Positions 34,439 through 46,705 of a stretch of 64,000 bases of DNA are shown here, in pieces (position 1 is the stretch's first letter; each line of letters begins with the position of its first letter). The DNA is from Hymenopus coronatus (taxonomy: Eukaryota > Arthropoda > Insecta > Mantodea > Hymenopodidae): assembly GCA_030762935.1 (NCBI GenBank), contig CM060900.1:287355784-287419783 (forward strand), in the 5' to 3' direction. Both the position numbers and the translations under genes were made by a program. The notes below the pieces were generated by a model. That model did not search any database. It was given only the letters and a program-made list of their open reading frames with translations, and was not told the origin of the DNA.

Positions 34439-36514
34439 ATGAATAGAGTGGATTATTTATGGAAAAGTCCCTTTCACTCATTCAAGGTAGCAGAAAAACG
34501 TAAAATTATACGATTAGGTGCACATCTACCGATTTTTTTTTTACATTTACGCAACAAGATGGCAAAAAACAAAGCACTTTCTGTAGCAGTTGGCTTAGTA
34601 ATAAATCGCGGCTAACAGCAAGTGAAGAGAAACAAAGTGTCAGTTGCTTTTACTGTTTGTTATTTGGTGGTGTTACGTAGTCTGTGGCCGACGGTAGGTT
34701 GTAAGGATCTGAAACATTTCAGTGAACGAATGACGAAACACGAGACAAGTGCACTTCCTTACAAAATGCCTGTAAATTCAAATTATTGGGAACTGTAAAC
34801 ATTGATACACAGATTGATTCTGCACATAAAATATCAGTTCAGAAACACAGTGAACTAGTCACTAAGAATAAATGTATACTGAACAGAATGGTAGAGTGTA
34901 TAACATTTTGCGGAATCTATGATCTAGCATTGGGGGGTCACGATAAAGCACAGGAGTCAGCAAGCCGTGGCAATTTTTTAGATTTGTTATCTCCCCTCGG
35001 TAATCTCGATGACCACCTCAACACTGCCAGTACTCCAGTATGTAAATATAATTCACATACTGTACAGAATGAACTATTGGATTGTATGTATCAGGTTTAC
35101 ATTGAGAAGTTAATGAAAGGCATAAATGCTGTGGATTATGCTTCTGTGCATGCTGACGAAACAACGGACTTTGCTTGCCGAAGTCCATTTGTGATCATTT
35201 CGCGGCACATTAATGCGTATAAATCCATTGAAAGATTTCTTGCCTAGATTCATGGCCGAATAGCCGGTGGTCTCTGTGATATTTTGAGAACGAAATTGTG
35301 GCCTTTAAATGTTGAAAGTAAACTCATATCTCAAGCTTACGATGGTGCCGCAGTAATGAGCGGTATCCATGGAGGTGTTCAGAATTTGAATGACTCTTTC
35401 CCTTATGCCAAGTATGTAAACTGCTATGCTCACCAATTAAATTCGGTTATACGAAATGCTTGCTTCAAATACATAAAATTAGTAAGTTGTTTTTCGCCAG
35501 CATTGATGGATTCACAACCTTTTTTTTTTCTTCTTCTTTTTTACCAACACACAATGATTTGTTGCGCTCAGTTTGCAACAAACAGATTCCAGCTGCTTTT
35601 ACAGCAAGATGGAACTTTCAATCCCGGATTGTGATCAGCGTTCATAAAAACAAAGTTTATTTACTACAGTTTTCAGAAGAAAGAGTAGGAAGATGGGTGG
35701 AATGGTATGACCATAAGGAAAGCTACTGGTTTGAAGAATTTCCAGAATAATCCATAATGTTTGTTTATACTAATTTTCTTCTACGACATGATGAAACATG
35801 TTGACATTCTGTTGATCACAACTCAGATGGAGAGTGCCGATAGTGTTATAGTATCTAATGCTTTAAAATATTTTGAATCAGTTTTGTCTGTAATTCGTGA
35901 GATCACGATGATGATAACTTTGCTACACCCTCAAGAAAGCGACCGAATTACGGTTCTGAAGAGAGCCTGAATTCATATGCCAAAGTAGTGTCTGATACAG
36001 TGGTCAACCAAATGAAAGGTCGGTTCTAACAGTCTCAGATATTGTATAATTTTGAAATTATTGACTCAAAGAAATTTATTACATTTAAGAAAACTGGTGA
36101 CTGTGTAAAAAAAAAATTGCATAAAATTAAATTCCCAGTATATCCCACGGAAAGTTAAAGAATGAATTGTCAGTGATTTATCATAATGATACGTTCAAAG
36201 ATATCCCTTCAGTCAGTGAATTCTTCAGTTTTTTCACACACCACTCCTTTGAGGAATCGTTTACTGAGGCAGACAAAACTTTGTAAATTGCACCAAATAC
36301 TCCGGTTTCAACAGCTGAGGCAGAGAGAAGTTTCAGTACATTGAAAAATGTTATGTTTTTCCCTAGGATCACCATGGGCCAAGATAGGCTCAATTGTTTG
36401 GCTGTTTGTTCAATTCACAAAGAGGAAGCTCTTGAAATCCCTAACTTCAACAACAGAGTGATTGAAATGTTTACCGCCGAGAAGAATAGCCGTTCTCAGC
36501 TCTTGTACAAATAA
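34439..36514 (+). pseudogene. hAT transposase pseudogene 1 (DUF4371/ZMYM1-like type)
   Basis: Consecutive broken frames give the domain order of this hAT type. N-terminal zinc-finger region: NRVDYLWKSPFHSF (34439), then HFSERMTKHETS (about 34715). DUF4371-like core: YDLALGGHDKAQESASRGNF (34919) and HADETTDFACRSPFVIISRH (35150). RNase H-fold block: SQAYDGAAVMSGIHGGVQN (35330). Then CYAHQLNSVIRNA, the RW block (FTARWNFQSRIV, about 35600), and the C-terminal dimerisation motif VSTAEAERSFSTLKNVMFF (about 36308), ending at a TAA (36512-36514). At least five frameshifts or stops separate the pieces, so it is inactive. It is related to, but clearly distinct from, the copy at 54505-56752. Confidence 0.85.
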
Positions 36515-36618
36515 CACTGCCACTTGGTAAACTATATTTTATTTTCTATTATTATTTACTTAATGCTTAAAAATATGTAAGTATTTGCCATATTCCTGAT
36601 TCACGCAATGCTTTCTGT

Positions 36619-37180
36619 TTTCATGTTTCTTTTTTTAGAATGTTTACAGTCACCGTTTTACACAGCTCTAGCAAGAATGTTAATAGTTTAACATTATTTT
36701 TCTTAAACTTCGTGTTCCTACTTGCAGTTTAGCCACGTTTTGCGCAATTTTGGTACACAGTTTTAGCACAAGCATTAACACTTGCATGCCACTTTCGTTA
36801 ACTTCCTGTTCCTATTTGAAGTTTAGTCACGTTTTACGAAGTTTCGGCGCGGAGGTTTAGCATAAATTTTAACGCTTGTATACCATGTTCATTAATTTCG
36901 TGTTGCTATTTGCAGTTTAGCCGCGTTTCACACAATTAGGTGCACAGCTTTAAGCATAAGTGTTAATGCTTGCACACCATTTTCTTTAACTTCATGTTGT
37001 TGTTTGAAATAATTTCACTTTTAACGTAATTTTGTTGCCCAGTGTTATTACAAGCCTTTCTTGTATGCATAGGATTTGCTTTAGCTTCATGTTTACTATT
37101 TGAGAAAGCATTTCTGTTTTACGAAATTTGCCTGCACGGTTTTGAAGTAGTTTCTTTCTTATACAACCTGGATTTAGTTG
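36619..37180. repeat. satellite of six ~94-bp units beside hAT pseudogene 1
   Basis: Units start with a CTTCRTGTTYCTATTTG-type block at about 36619, 36708, 36802, 36896, 36990 and 37085, a period of 89-95 bp. Each continues with a CAGTTTAGCCACGTTTT-like block and ends with GCATTAACRCTTGCA. Divergence between units is about 20-30%. The array begins about 100 bp after the transposase stop, so it may be the subterminal repeat region of the hAT element. Confidence 0.8.
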
Positions 37181-37929
37181 CATTCTTCTTTATTTTAGTG
37201 GTGGCGAAAGTCCTTCATGTTATGGATTGAGTTTGCCTACTTGTTTTCTTGGTTATGGCGGTTGTTACACAAGAACCCGGGCCTGCTGCGTAAAAACGAA
37301 TTATTATTTGGAGTAACTTCCTGGAGGAGAACCGAACATTAATTTGGATTTCAACGCTCTTATTGCCCGTTTTCGGCAAGTAGCCATTAACCTGATCAAA
37401 TTGCCTTCAGTTGTGCACCCGCATTGGAATAACGAATTTAGGAATTGTAAGTTGGCCCCTGCAGAATTTGAAGTTGTTGTTATTACAGAGTCCTTGTGTG
37501 GCAGTTACCATAAATGTCTTAAGGCATTGTCTTAAGCGCTAGCTTTATGGGGAAGCAAGGGTTGGGAGAAAGAAGCTAGCCTGCCTCACTTTCCGCAGTG
37601 ATGTCAACCAAAGAAACTATAATCTAGCAGAACCGTATTTAAGGCGCATCATATACACAATTGTAAGGTATGTAGACAGACAAAAAATTGAACTCGTTGC
37701 GATATTTTGCACGTATACACTCGTATAATACATATTGTGTTTGGAAAGGAAGAAAAATAGAAAACAATTATAGAACCATCTATAAACAACAATTCACTTA
37801 TTTGCCGATTGTTCAAATTCCGATTCCTCGGGTGAGTCAGAGTGATCCTCGGAGTGTTAATGATGATTTCATCAATACTACACCATCATGACTCCAATGT
37901 TCCAGTTCCAGCTCTTGCACCTCCCTAAA
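37181..37929. other. non-coding, nothing recognised
   Basis: No supported gene. The short open frames at 37344-37535 and 37688-37891 show no motif. Confidence 0.35.
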
Positions 37930-39170
37930 GTATCCTTTCCCAATCCGTTGCGGTTACAGAAAGGAATGCTTCTCTAGCTAGTTTTCGAAGACTGTTGCTG
38001 ACACAGCTTCAGCAATGTTACGTTCTCTGAAAATATTCTTTATTTTCGCCCACATCAGTTCAACTACATATAGATCAACGTTATACGGAGGGAGACGAAT
38101 CATAGCTTGTCCCATTTCTATAGCTATAACATTCACAACATAAGTCTTACTTTTAGGTTCTTTGGCCTATATTGAACTACAGAGTGTAGTTTTTATCATG
38201 TCATAGTTAACTCCTTTCCTTCCAACAAATTAACCATTGTCATTTTTATGTCGTATCATGTCGGAGTTTTAACTATCTCTCGAGAGCCCTAAGGTGTATT
38301 ATCAATGACCAACACTGATGAGAGGTAAGTTTAGAGGGATCCTTAGAACTACTTCATTTTTCAAAATTATGAGAATTCATTTGGCCATGGTAATCTTCTT
38401 GACAACACCTGGCGGAAATGTTAACTGCATCTCTTTAATAAATGCGGTGTAATGGGTATCATGCTAACTTCACATACCCCAGGTCGCGGGTTCAAACCAG
38501 GCGGAGGACGATGGATTTTTTCGGGCGTAAAAATCCTTAGCATGGCTTACTTAGCCGTTGGTCCCGTGTCGTAGATTTACGGCACGTAAAAGAACCTCAA
38601 GCCTGACAGAGAGGACTCTGAGCAAAATTAAGCGGTGTTTCACGATCAATATAGAATGGGAGCTGAGAACCACACCAGTTAAACAGCGTCCATAAATAAA
38701 AAAAAATCGTTTCATTTCTTTAATAAATCCTCTTTCAGAGTCAACGCTGGCAACAGTTAGTCCTTTGGAGGCACTTCCCCAAGCAGTAAACCCAAGGGTT
38801 TTTCTTTTTGGTAACATCTCCAAACTGGTATGTTGTTGTCGAACTAAGGTTCGTCTAAATAAAACACTTTCCTGTTGGTTTCTCATAAAGTCTTCATCCA
38901 TACAGTAAAACTAGCTCGCCATTCACAAATTTCCGTTCGCTCCAACAATAAAAGTCGTTTGTTTTGTACCTTCTTGCAAACAAAGCCTATGGATTTTCAA
39001 ATTTTGTGAATTGAGGTCGCACTCCATTTCCAATTTAGTTTTTTTTTTTTTTGAAAAAAAAACGGAAATTAGTTTTTACCGTCGAAAGCACTTTCTGGAC
39101 TATGTAGTAGTCTTCGATTGTGTCCGGAATGTCTCTCTTATCAAATTCATTTATCTCCAGAATTTTTCAA
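37930..39170 (-). pseudogene. DDE-superfamily transposase pseudogene, split by a SINE
   Basis: Minus-strand pieces of an IS630/Tc1-related DDE transposase. Right to left: RKVFYLDE (first Asp, about 38860); SASKGLTVASVDSERGFIKE (about 38760), corresponding to the family's glycine-rich HAGS-GF strand; after the SINE, EDYHGQMNSHNFEK (about 38380); SVLVIDNTP (second Asp, about 38300); and MIRLPPYNVDLYVVELMWAK (about 38080), which carries the third acidic residue. Stops and frame changes are present throughout. The N-terminal region is unclear, with a weak helical stretch to about 39170. The family-1 SINE at 38444-38716 lies exactly between FIKE and the following coding piece. Confidence 0.7.
38444..38716 (+). 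mobile_element. SINE family 1 inserted in the DDE transposase
   Basis: tRNA-like head (GCGGTGTAATGGGTATCATGC; B box GGTCGCGGGTTCAAACC) and body as at 33932. Flanked by the direct repeat TCTTTAATAAAT (38432-38443 and 38717-38728), with similarity extending a few bases further. On the minus strand, the transposase reading resumes across the duplication, which dates the SINE after the transposon. Confidence 0.9.
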
Positions 39171-39429
39171 AATAGTTCATAAGATACCAGAAAGAATACT
39201 GGTGTGGCTCTAGGAATGAAAAAGAGAGAAAGAGATGTAATGAAACATAGAAAGTGGCGATAAGAAGTGCAAGAGTAAGTAAAGTAAAAATTAAACTACG
39301 AAAAAATCAGAATACTGCTTTCAGTTATAGCTTCATGCTTAGAACGTTAGGTTGTCTCCCGTTAGCTGGCGTTTTTGGAGATTCGTTGGGATGAGGTGCA
39401 CAAAACTAGTTGACCTGACGATATTAATA

Positions 39430-40149
39430 CTTATCCCTGTTTAAGCAGCAGCGCATATTCACTCGTACATGTATTTAACGGTAAGATAATCTGCTTATTA
39501 TGTTTTAGCATTTCGCAGATTTCTGCCATATTGGCGTTTCCTTTCCGGCTGTTACTATGCATGGTTGTACGAGCAAGTTCGCTGGTAGGAGTTCGTTGCT
39601 CCGGTGATGCGGAGAGTACATGCGGTCAGTAATTATGGTGAATATACTATCCCTGGTTATGGATAGTATCTAATGTTCTCAACAAAGATGGTTGTGCCGA
39701 AGAATAAATGATGCAGCAACAATGCCCAATCCGCTTCTAATTATTATCCGCGAGATATTGAGGGAACGGTCACATCGCGCTTTCCGTTGGACTATAAGTG
39801 CTGACCAAGCGAATACCAAACTAAGGAATCTCGTTTCACCTGCAAATGATAGTAAATCTGGACCAAGTCAGAGAGAAGGCGGTAATCGCCTCCTACGGCG
39901 CCAGAAGTTTACGCAAACTGACTTCACGGTTGAGAAAGGAAAGCCATATTGAGAGCTCCAATCTGAAAAATTGTCCAAACACTGCTGCAGTTGGCGTTTC
40001 AAAAACCGCGTACGCTGAGAGGTACAAACGACGGCAAAGTCATCTACGAATAAGCAGCACGATACACCTGTTCCATGCTAGAATTTATTGTCATACTAAA
40101 CGTTTAGAAGCGATCCCCGTGGCGTAGCACTTCGTTTTCTTTATATATA

Positions 40150-40183
<34 letters not shown>

Positions 40184-43000
40184 AACGGAGCCGACACTTA
40201 CTCGAAAAACAAGGTCCCTCATAAGGTGATAAATAAATAAACCACAGCTCGCCAATATTTGCTATTAGCCTTCTCAAGGTAAAAAGATATCCTATCTGTT
40301 TCACAGATCTTTTAAAAATTCGTTCATAATCCGCGTCAATATCGATATAAGGGGGGCCAGCTGCTGCTCGAAGGCGTCGAAAACCACAACGGGTGTTGGT
40401 CAGTAGATTGTGAGTTTCCAACCATTATACCCACCGTCCAATGATCATGCCTTCCATCACCGCACAGAAGCAACTGGTGAGAGAAATCCTGGATGGTAGA
40501 TGACAGTCCTTTCCAAGTTTCAAAATGGGTATGATGGCGGCCTCCCGTTACTTTTCCCGAAAAGTCAACCCAAAACGATTATAGACCTCTATCAGGCAAC
40601 ATCTCTCTTCAGCACGGAGATACTATATGGGCCTGGTGCAGTTTCGCGAAAATGAAATCACATGGTCTATCTCCGACATGATGAAGAAACAGTTGTTATC
40701 TTTAAGGTTTATGGAAATAAAAGAGAACCCTTGATATTCCAGTTGAGCCTTAACTGGAAGAAACTAAGGCGAATAATTGTCTGAGCTAAACACTTTAGTG
40801 AAAGTACTGACAAAGTATTAACTACTGCAAACTTATCAATTACAGCGCATGCAGCTGTTTTTAGACCTGCGTATGGGTCTATTTTTCAGCCACATACCTT
40901 AACTTATCCCATATGACAGTAGAAGGATTTTGTTGATTAAATGATGCCACAAACTTGCTCAAGGATGTCTTTTTGCTATCTTTAATCATATTTCTAGATT
41001 TGGTGCTCAGATTTTAATGTTGCATTAGATTATCGAGCGATGGGAAACGCTGCAAAAGCCCGAGAGCACGCCTGTGAGCACGAATTGCATTCCGGCATTC
41101 ATATGTCCACAAAGGAACCGGAAACCGGCGGGATGGGACATTCGATCGTGGAATAGATTACTCAGCAGCTGAAAGAATTGTTTCTGTGTGGTTTTCCGCT
41201 AAAAATTTACATAGTTGTGCTCGTTGTAGTTAAAAATAAAGGCTCTGGTTGACTTCATGTAAGCGTCATCTAGATAGACGTGTGGAACATAATTGTATAT
41301 TGTGTTAAGAGATTAATAAGAGTTGCACAATAGTCACTAGGATACAAATGAGAGATGATTTTCCATTGTAACGAAACTACCAAACGGGGAGAGCAGCCTA
41401 CTATATCCTCCGCCGTTCAAGAAAGCTAAGTAATGATGGTCCAAGTAATCGGCAATTATCTTATCTTAGCACAAGCTCCAAGTGAGCCTCAAAGTGGGTG
41501 GTGGGCATTCGCGCCGCTTACAAACAGATCCGGTGTTGGTAGGTGGGAAATTGTCTTCTAAATCAGTGAGCGAGAGGTCATCCGGTGGAGGTGGATATGC
41601 CACAAATGGTGAATCAGGTAGATAGCCACCTATTCCTTACAGCGACTGACTGGTTTTCGGGTTGCACGGATACGGATTCAGCGAGCATATCATCTCTGAT
41701 GAGGAAAATAATGTCCCTTCTGGTGATAAATCACACCGGAGAAAAGATTAGTAACGTCTTGTGGACGGAGCGTTGTCTCTTTTAAGTATACGACCATGGG
41801 ATCATTCTGATTAAGCAACTCTTCAAGCTCTGTTCGACGTGGTCCAATTCCGCGTATATTCCATTGTAGGATAGTCATTGTCTTTCTTATGGATAGGTTG
41901 TAAATTGAAAGACACATTCACATGGAGGACAGTGCTGGTCGGTTTAATTTTTTCTTTTCGTTTCGGACTAAAATTCTTTTAAGGTGCGCGATCTTGCCGC
42001 TTACGCATCCTCCGTCTGGCAGTGATGGAGAATCTTCCTGTTTCTCCTCTTCCACAAGGGAAGACTCCTTTCCAATAGAACATTTCCGTTTGACAATCTC
42101 AAACCGATTAGAGGTACTGATCGGCGAAGTTTGTCGCCTCCGATCGGGCTCCTCCCAAGTGAAGAGAATCTGCATGGAGAATGGCGTAGACTTTTAATAC
42201 CCTTGCATGTTTTATGGAACACACTTTCCCTATGATTTTTTATGGAGCAGGCTTTACACGTTCTTTCAGGAAGTCAGTTGTAATATAGCTGGTATTGGAG
42301 TGAATATCTGAAGTAGCATAGGCTATGAACTTGCCGGTCTTATTTCATGAGGTCAACGGTTGGGGTGACAAGTTTGCTGTAACATTATTTACATAATCGG
42401 ATTTAGCGGATGTTAAGGCCGGTGAGGACTAGATGTTGATGGCTTTGGTAGTGGTCTGGCTACAAGAATCTTTTCTGCAATTGTGCCCTGCTGATATCGC
42501 AAGTCCGATCTAAGATTACCAGCCTCGGTACCAGTTTAGCTGCAACTGAGCTGTAGATACCGGACGGCGGGACAGAGGGTTGTGGATCGCTCTCTGCTCT
42601 GCAAAATGGGGCATTCCCGGGACAATTCACCGCTGTAGTTAACACAAGATGTAGTTTATGTACAGCCTCCATTATGCATGGCATCTTCACAGTTGGCACA
42701 TGTATGGCGACCACTGCAAAACACGCTGCTGTGCCTAAAGTGCTGACACTTGCATCATCTGTGTGGGTTCGGAATAAAGGCCTAATCTCGATGGCTGCGT
42801 ACTCTGCCTTTATCCCTTGAGGGAGATCTATCTGATCAAAGTAAGGTACAGGGTACGAGTAGGCACGAATTCACTATTTTGTTTACGTTGGACCCTATAT
42901 ACAGAGGCAACGCCTTGTTCTGCAAGCTTCTTTTTAATCTCCTCAACGGTTAAATCGTCCTATGTGCGGGTGCTTACAACGCCGTGCGAGGAGTATTTTA
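39430..43000 (-). pseudogene. Jockey-like LINE, gag and pol remnants
   Basis: Minus-strand pieces in order. Gag: EEIKKKLAEQGVASVYRVQR (about 42900) and a zinc-knuckle region with HTCANCEDAMHNGGC-type spacing (about 42690). Endonuclease: MTILQWNIRGIGPRRTELEE (41870, its Glu block read as LKETTL), with a broken continuation (SLTDLEDNFPPTNTG, about 41560). Linker: ECRNAIRAHRRALGLLQRFP (about 41080) and SKFVASFNQQNPSTVIWDKL (about 40940). RT fingers: LETHNLLTNTRCGFRRLRAA (40400). Catalytic block DDFAVVCTS (about 40040), then LDNFSDWSSQYGFPFSTVKS, and C-terminal pieces to about 39430. The part of the RT between fingers and the DD motif is missing, and an A-rich run (40152-40180) sits at that break. 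Inactive. The poorly defined GC-rich stretch 43190-43570 may be its 5-prime UTR. Confidence 0.8.
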
Positions 43001-43082
43001 GGTTTGTTTTTAGCCATAAGAAACGGAAAAAAAATCATTCTCCAGTGCTCCCTACCCACCAGTGTATCCAACGAGGGTTCAC

Positions 43083-43190
43083 CCAACCCGGCGGAGGACG
43101 ATGGATTTTTCGGGTGTAAAACCAATTTAGAATGGGACGCTGAGAACTACAGCCGTTAAAGAGCGTCCATAAATAACACACCATTTCCAT
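43083..43190 (+). mobile_element. SINE family 1, internally deleted fragment
   Basis: ACCCGGCGGAGGACGATGG (just after the B box) runs into CGGGTGTAAAACC, then jumps to the family's last block (TTAGAATGGGACGCTGAGAA, AAAGAGCGTCC). The middle of the element is missing. Confidence 0.75.
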
Positions 43191-43569
43191 TTTCACCCTA
43201 ACGGTGTCCCACTCACCCTGGTGTATAGTGCAATATCTAGTCCTGGTCGGTTGGCTAGGGGTGGGATAGTCCCTAACCGCCCGTTTAGTTGAAGCAGGAG
43301 CCAAAGTGGTGCATTAGATTTTACACCCTACCTGGTTACTGAAAAAACAAAAGCCCCACGCTCAGATACGCAACCCTTAACTAACCAGGATATCCCTTTC
43401 CACAGGTAAAGGTATACACACACGACCTACACGTGGGATGGCGTTTCCACTGACTCCACCACCATGAAGAAGAACCCACACCGAGGAAGTCAGGGTTGGC
43501 TCGGGATCCCAGGTGCACCAAATGTACGTATCGTAATGGGTCTCCGGCGGGGGTTCTCCGGTGTTAGTC

Positions 43570-45440
43570 CTGGCAGATTTTAAACGTGAGTCTGGCCTTC
43601 AGAGAGACGCTGCCTCGTGCTGTTTGCCTCAGAATTTTGAGGACCATATCTTTCGTTTGTAGATGTTTGTCGCACCAGGAACACCTTCACCCTGTCTATG
43701 AGTTACAGACTGTAGATGCAATCTTTGATATCGAAAAGTTGCGAATGTATCTTGAAGACATTCCCTTTCAGTTTGAGTGCGATAATCAGGCCCTCACATG
43801 GGCATTGGCATCTGGGCGGAAGCTCGGTCAGGTGGCTAGGTGGAGCTTTCAACTTGGCGCTTTGAAGATCAATTCTGTTTACATCCGTAATTCCGAAATG
43901 TAATTTCCGACGTTCTTATCGGATGTTCAGCGAATATCTGGTTTCAGAAGTACTTTGTCTTCAGTTACCTCATCTGAACATATCCAGGAGTTGTTTTCTT
44001 CTATTTCCGATTATCAGCAACTTGATTCTGAGTTTGGACCTATTATTTCTCGCCTAGAGAAGAGCCAACCTGTTCCGACTTACGTTCTTAGGGACAGTGA
44101 CTTGTGCTTCCTGCCGCTTAGAATCTAATAAAGGGTCGTCATTCCTTTGAAGTTAGTCTGTATGGTTTTTGATTATTATCAAAATGCATCATTAGTCAGT
44201 AATTTTGGGATTTTTAAAATTAGGGATAATATCCATAGATACTTTATATGGAAGGGCATGAACGACGATGTAAAGATAATGGTGAAGGATTATTATCAGG
44301 CGCGTTGTTTAAGACTGCTCAAAGAAATAAGTGGAGGGAACTGGCTTCTGGCGTAACTTCTCCATTTTCTGAGAAAGTGTTTGTTGATTTTGTTGGACCT
44401 TTCCCCATTTAGTTGATGAAAGGATCTATGGTTTGGTAATTGCTTATGCAATGCTGATGCATGTTTGGTTTTAGTCCGCTTGCTCACTGGGCCGCACGAT
44501 TAGCCATTCGCGTACTCACTCTGTATTTGGTAATTTTGTTCTTCCATCTATCTTAGTTTCAGATAATGGCATCCAGTTAGCTTCTCACCTACTTCGCTAT
44601 TTTTGTTCCTTATTTGGGTGTTAGTCATGTGACCACTGTTCCGCATTACTCGAACGATCGAATGCCGAGCCTTTCATCACACAATTTTATTTTAAACTTC
44701 AACATCCGTTACACATGTCCTGTGTCGTGGCGCAGTGCGTTAGAGCAAGGTGCTCTCGTTCCGAACCACGGAATGGGTCTGTGTTCGGTCCCACCCTTGA
44801 GGGTGCGAATTTTAAGTTTCGTGTTTAGGACCAGTGCCCACTCAGCATCGTGAGGAAAGTGAGGAGCTGCGATAGGCAGCGATGCCGTCCAATATAATCA
44901 ATATTCCGACACGGAGATATGTGATGCTGGTCACATCACCTCCTATGTTGGTTGGATTATCGTCCACCTCTGCCTGCGTAAGGGCATTGGGCAGTGTGAG
45001 ATCGGCAGTCGGGTTGGTAGCCCTCGACCCAAAAGGTCTGTAGCGGCACGAGCTTATTTATTATAATATGTGTTCAGCATAGCGTGTTACGCAGCTCATC
45101 ACCTAATTACTTTTGTGTTTCTCCATGTAGCTAGGTTCACCTCTTTCAAACATGTGGTCGCTTATCGAACGTCTTCTTGAAACCTTTTCTTGACTCTATT
45201 AGAAAACCAAGCACTGCGTTTTTAAGAACTTACGTGTGTCTCATATTACCCAGGATAGTGTACCAGTCTGGTACTATATAATGTGGCAACACTGTGTTCT
45301 TTCGCTCCACACTACATATAGAGACACCCTTTTGCCGCGTGAGTTGCATTTAGTTTTTTTCGAGGCTAAAGAGATAAAAGGCGTGTGTCTGGCAATCTCA
45401 TGTTGGGGTGCTTTACACGCCCAGGCCTTCTCAGAGTTTT
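43570..45440 (+). pseudogene. Ty3/gypsy pol remnant A: RNase H and integrase, split by a SINE
   Basis: RNase H: RCLSHQEHLHPVYELQTV (about 43655) and ECDNQALTWALASGRKLGQV (about 43780). Integrase zinc-binding region: DYYQNASLVSNFGIFKIRDN (44165) and RYFIWKGMNDDVKIMVKD. Integrase core: SEKVFVDFVGPFP (about 44370) and ILVSDNGIQLASHLLRYF (about 44550), with the catalytic Asp of SDNG visible. A downstream piece (TTYRDTLLPRELHLVFFEAK, 45310) suits the C-terminal part of the integrase. Stops and frameshifts throughout. Protease and reverse transcriptase are absent upstream, and no LTR was found. The SINE at 44717-45060 lies between the core and C-terminal pieces. Confidence 0.8.
44717..45060 (+). 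mobile_element. SINE family 4 (tRNA-derived) inserted in gypsy remnant A
   Basis: tRNA-like head GTCGTGGCGCAGTGCGTTAG (A-box region) and GTGTTCGGTCCCACC (B box), then a GC-richer body with GAGGAAAGTGAGGAGCTGCG, GTGATGCTGGTCACATCACC and GTGAGATCGGCAGTCGGGTT. Single copy in this window; the 3-prime end is approximate and target duplications were not recognised. Confidence 0.65.
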
Positions 45441-46364
45441 TTCTGATGGCGTAATTCACCGCTAATTCTTTATTGTAAGGGCTAAACTGATCTCCTCAGA
45501 GTTACGTGGACATGCTTGCTTGATGAAACGCATTTTTAAATTCATTTGGGTTTTGTGATAAAGTTAACTGCCATGATTTCTCATTTAGTAATTTCGTTGC
45601 CAGTTACGTGAAATAATACGCCACTTGACGACGTTCTATAGTGCACTTCACCGATTTTCATCTTTGTTAAAAGTTAAATTATGGGGAACTCTGTAATCAC
45701 ATTTCGAGTTGAATAGAAACTATATTAAACACATTATTATTTTATTATATATTGTTAAAGTTGTTCATTAATGAAATAAATTATTGTTATAAAGTTATAC
45801 TGGATCCCATTTTGTTCATTATGGTTAGCGGGGCAACAAATATATAATTTGTGTCTGCTGTTACCGTGTTGATCATTTATTGCAAATTTGGGCTATTCTC
45901 CATTTTTCATAAATGTGGGTTTTCGGGTGAAATCACCCCAAGTACTGACAAAGAGTACAGTAGGTGGGATGCTCAATCCGTTCCAAGTTGCAGAATGGGC
46001 TATTGTCTAATTATCCTGTTAACTTAAGAGTTAATGCTTTGCTGTTAATGATTTGTACCTCTATTAGATGTTAAGCATTTTAGGGTATTTCATTTGTTTT
46101 GCACCATCTATTTTTTTATGCTCAATGGAGAGCTCACGTTTTCTAATTAAAGCCTTTTGCCGGGTCAGAAACTCTAGTAAACGTTTGAACTATTTCCTTC
46201 TTCCGGCCAAGCAAGTATCCGGTTTTCCGGTAGATGTGCTTGCCTACATCTAGACGTCTGTGTGATAAGTGTTTGTGGGTGTTCATCTAAAAATTGCTGT
46301 TTGGAAAACATTCTTATGTTTCCGTAAGAATGCCTAACTTTATCTTCCTTTGGAGTACTGAATG
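45441..46364. other. non-coding, nothing recognised
   Basis: No supported gene; it may include decayed gypsy sequence without readable motifs. Confidence 0.35.
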
Positions 46365-46705
46365 TTTACTTTTGGAGCCTAAATACTTGCGTTTGGTACG
46401 CTGGGGAAAGTAAACGTTTACCTTGATATGTTTGTTTTAAATCTGATGTTTACGTTTGGTTATGTGTTTTAGAATCCGAATGTTTACATTATGAATGTTT
46501 GTTATGAAGCCTGAAAGTTTACATTTGGTATGTTTGTTTTGGAGCCTGAAATTTAATATTCGGTATATCTTTTATGGAGTCTGAATGTTTACGTTTGGTA
46601 TGTGTTTTAGTGCGTTAGTGTTTTCTTTGGCATGAAAGTTTGCATTTGGTTATGTTTGTTTGGGTATGGATGTTTATCTTTCATATGTGCTTTTTGTATT
46701 CGTGT
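46365..46705. repeat. degenerate ~35-bp minisatellite
   Basis: About nine consecutive units of ATGTTTACRTTTGGTATGT followed by TTGTTTTGGAGCCTGA or a variant. Spacing between ATGTTTAC/AAGTTTAC starts is roughly 33-38 bp. Unit divergence is high, but the pattern is continuous. Confidence 0.75.

Noticed and set aside
33503..37470. A complete hAT element from 33503 to GGCCCCTG near 37455
   Set aside because: The right end matches the left only over the last few bases, and the 8-bp flanks do not agree.
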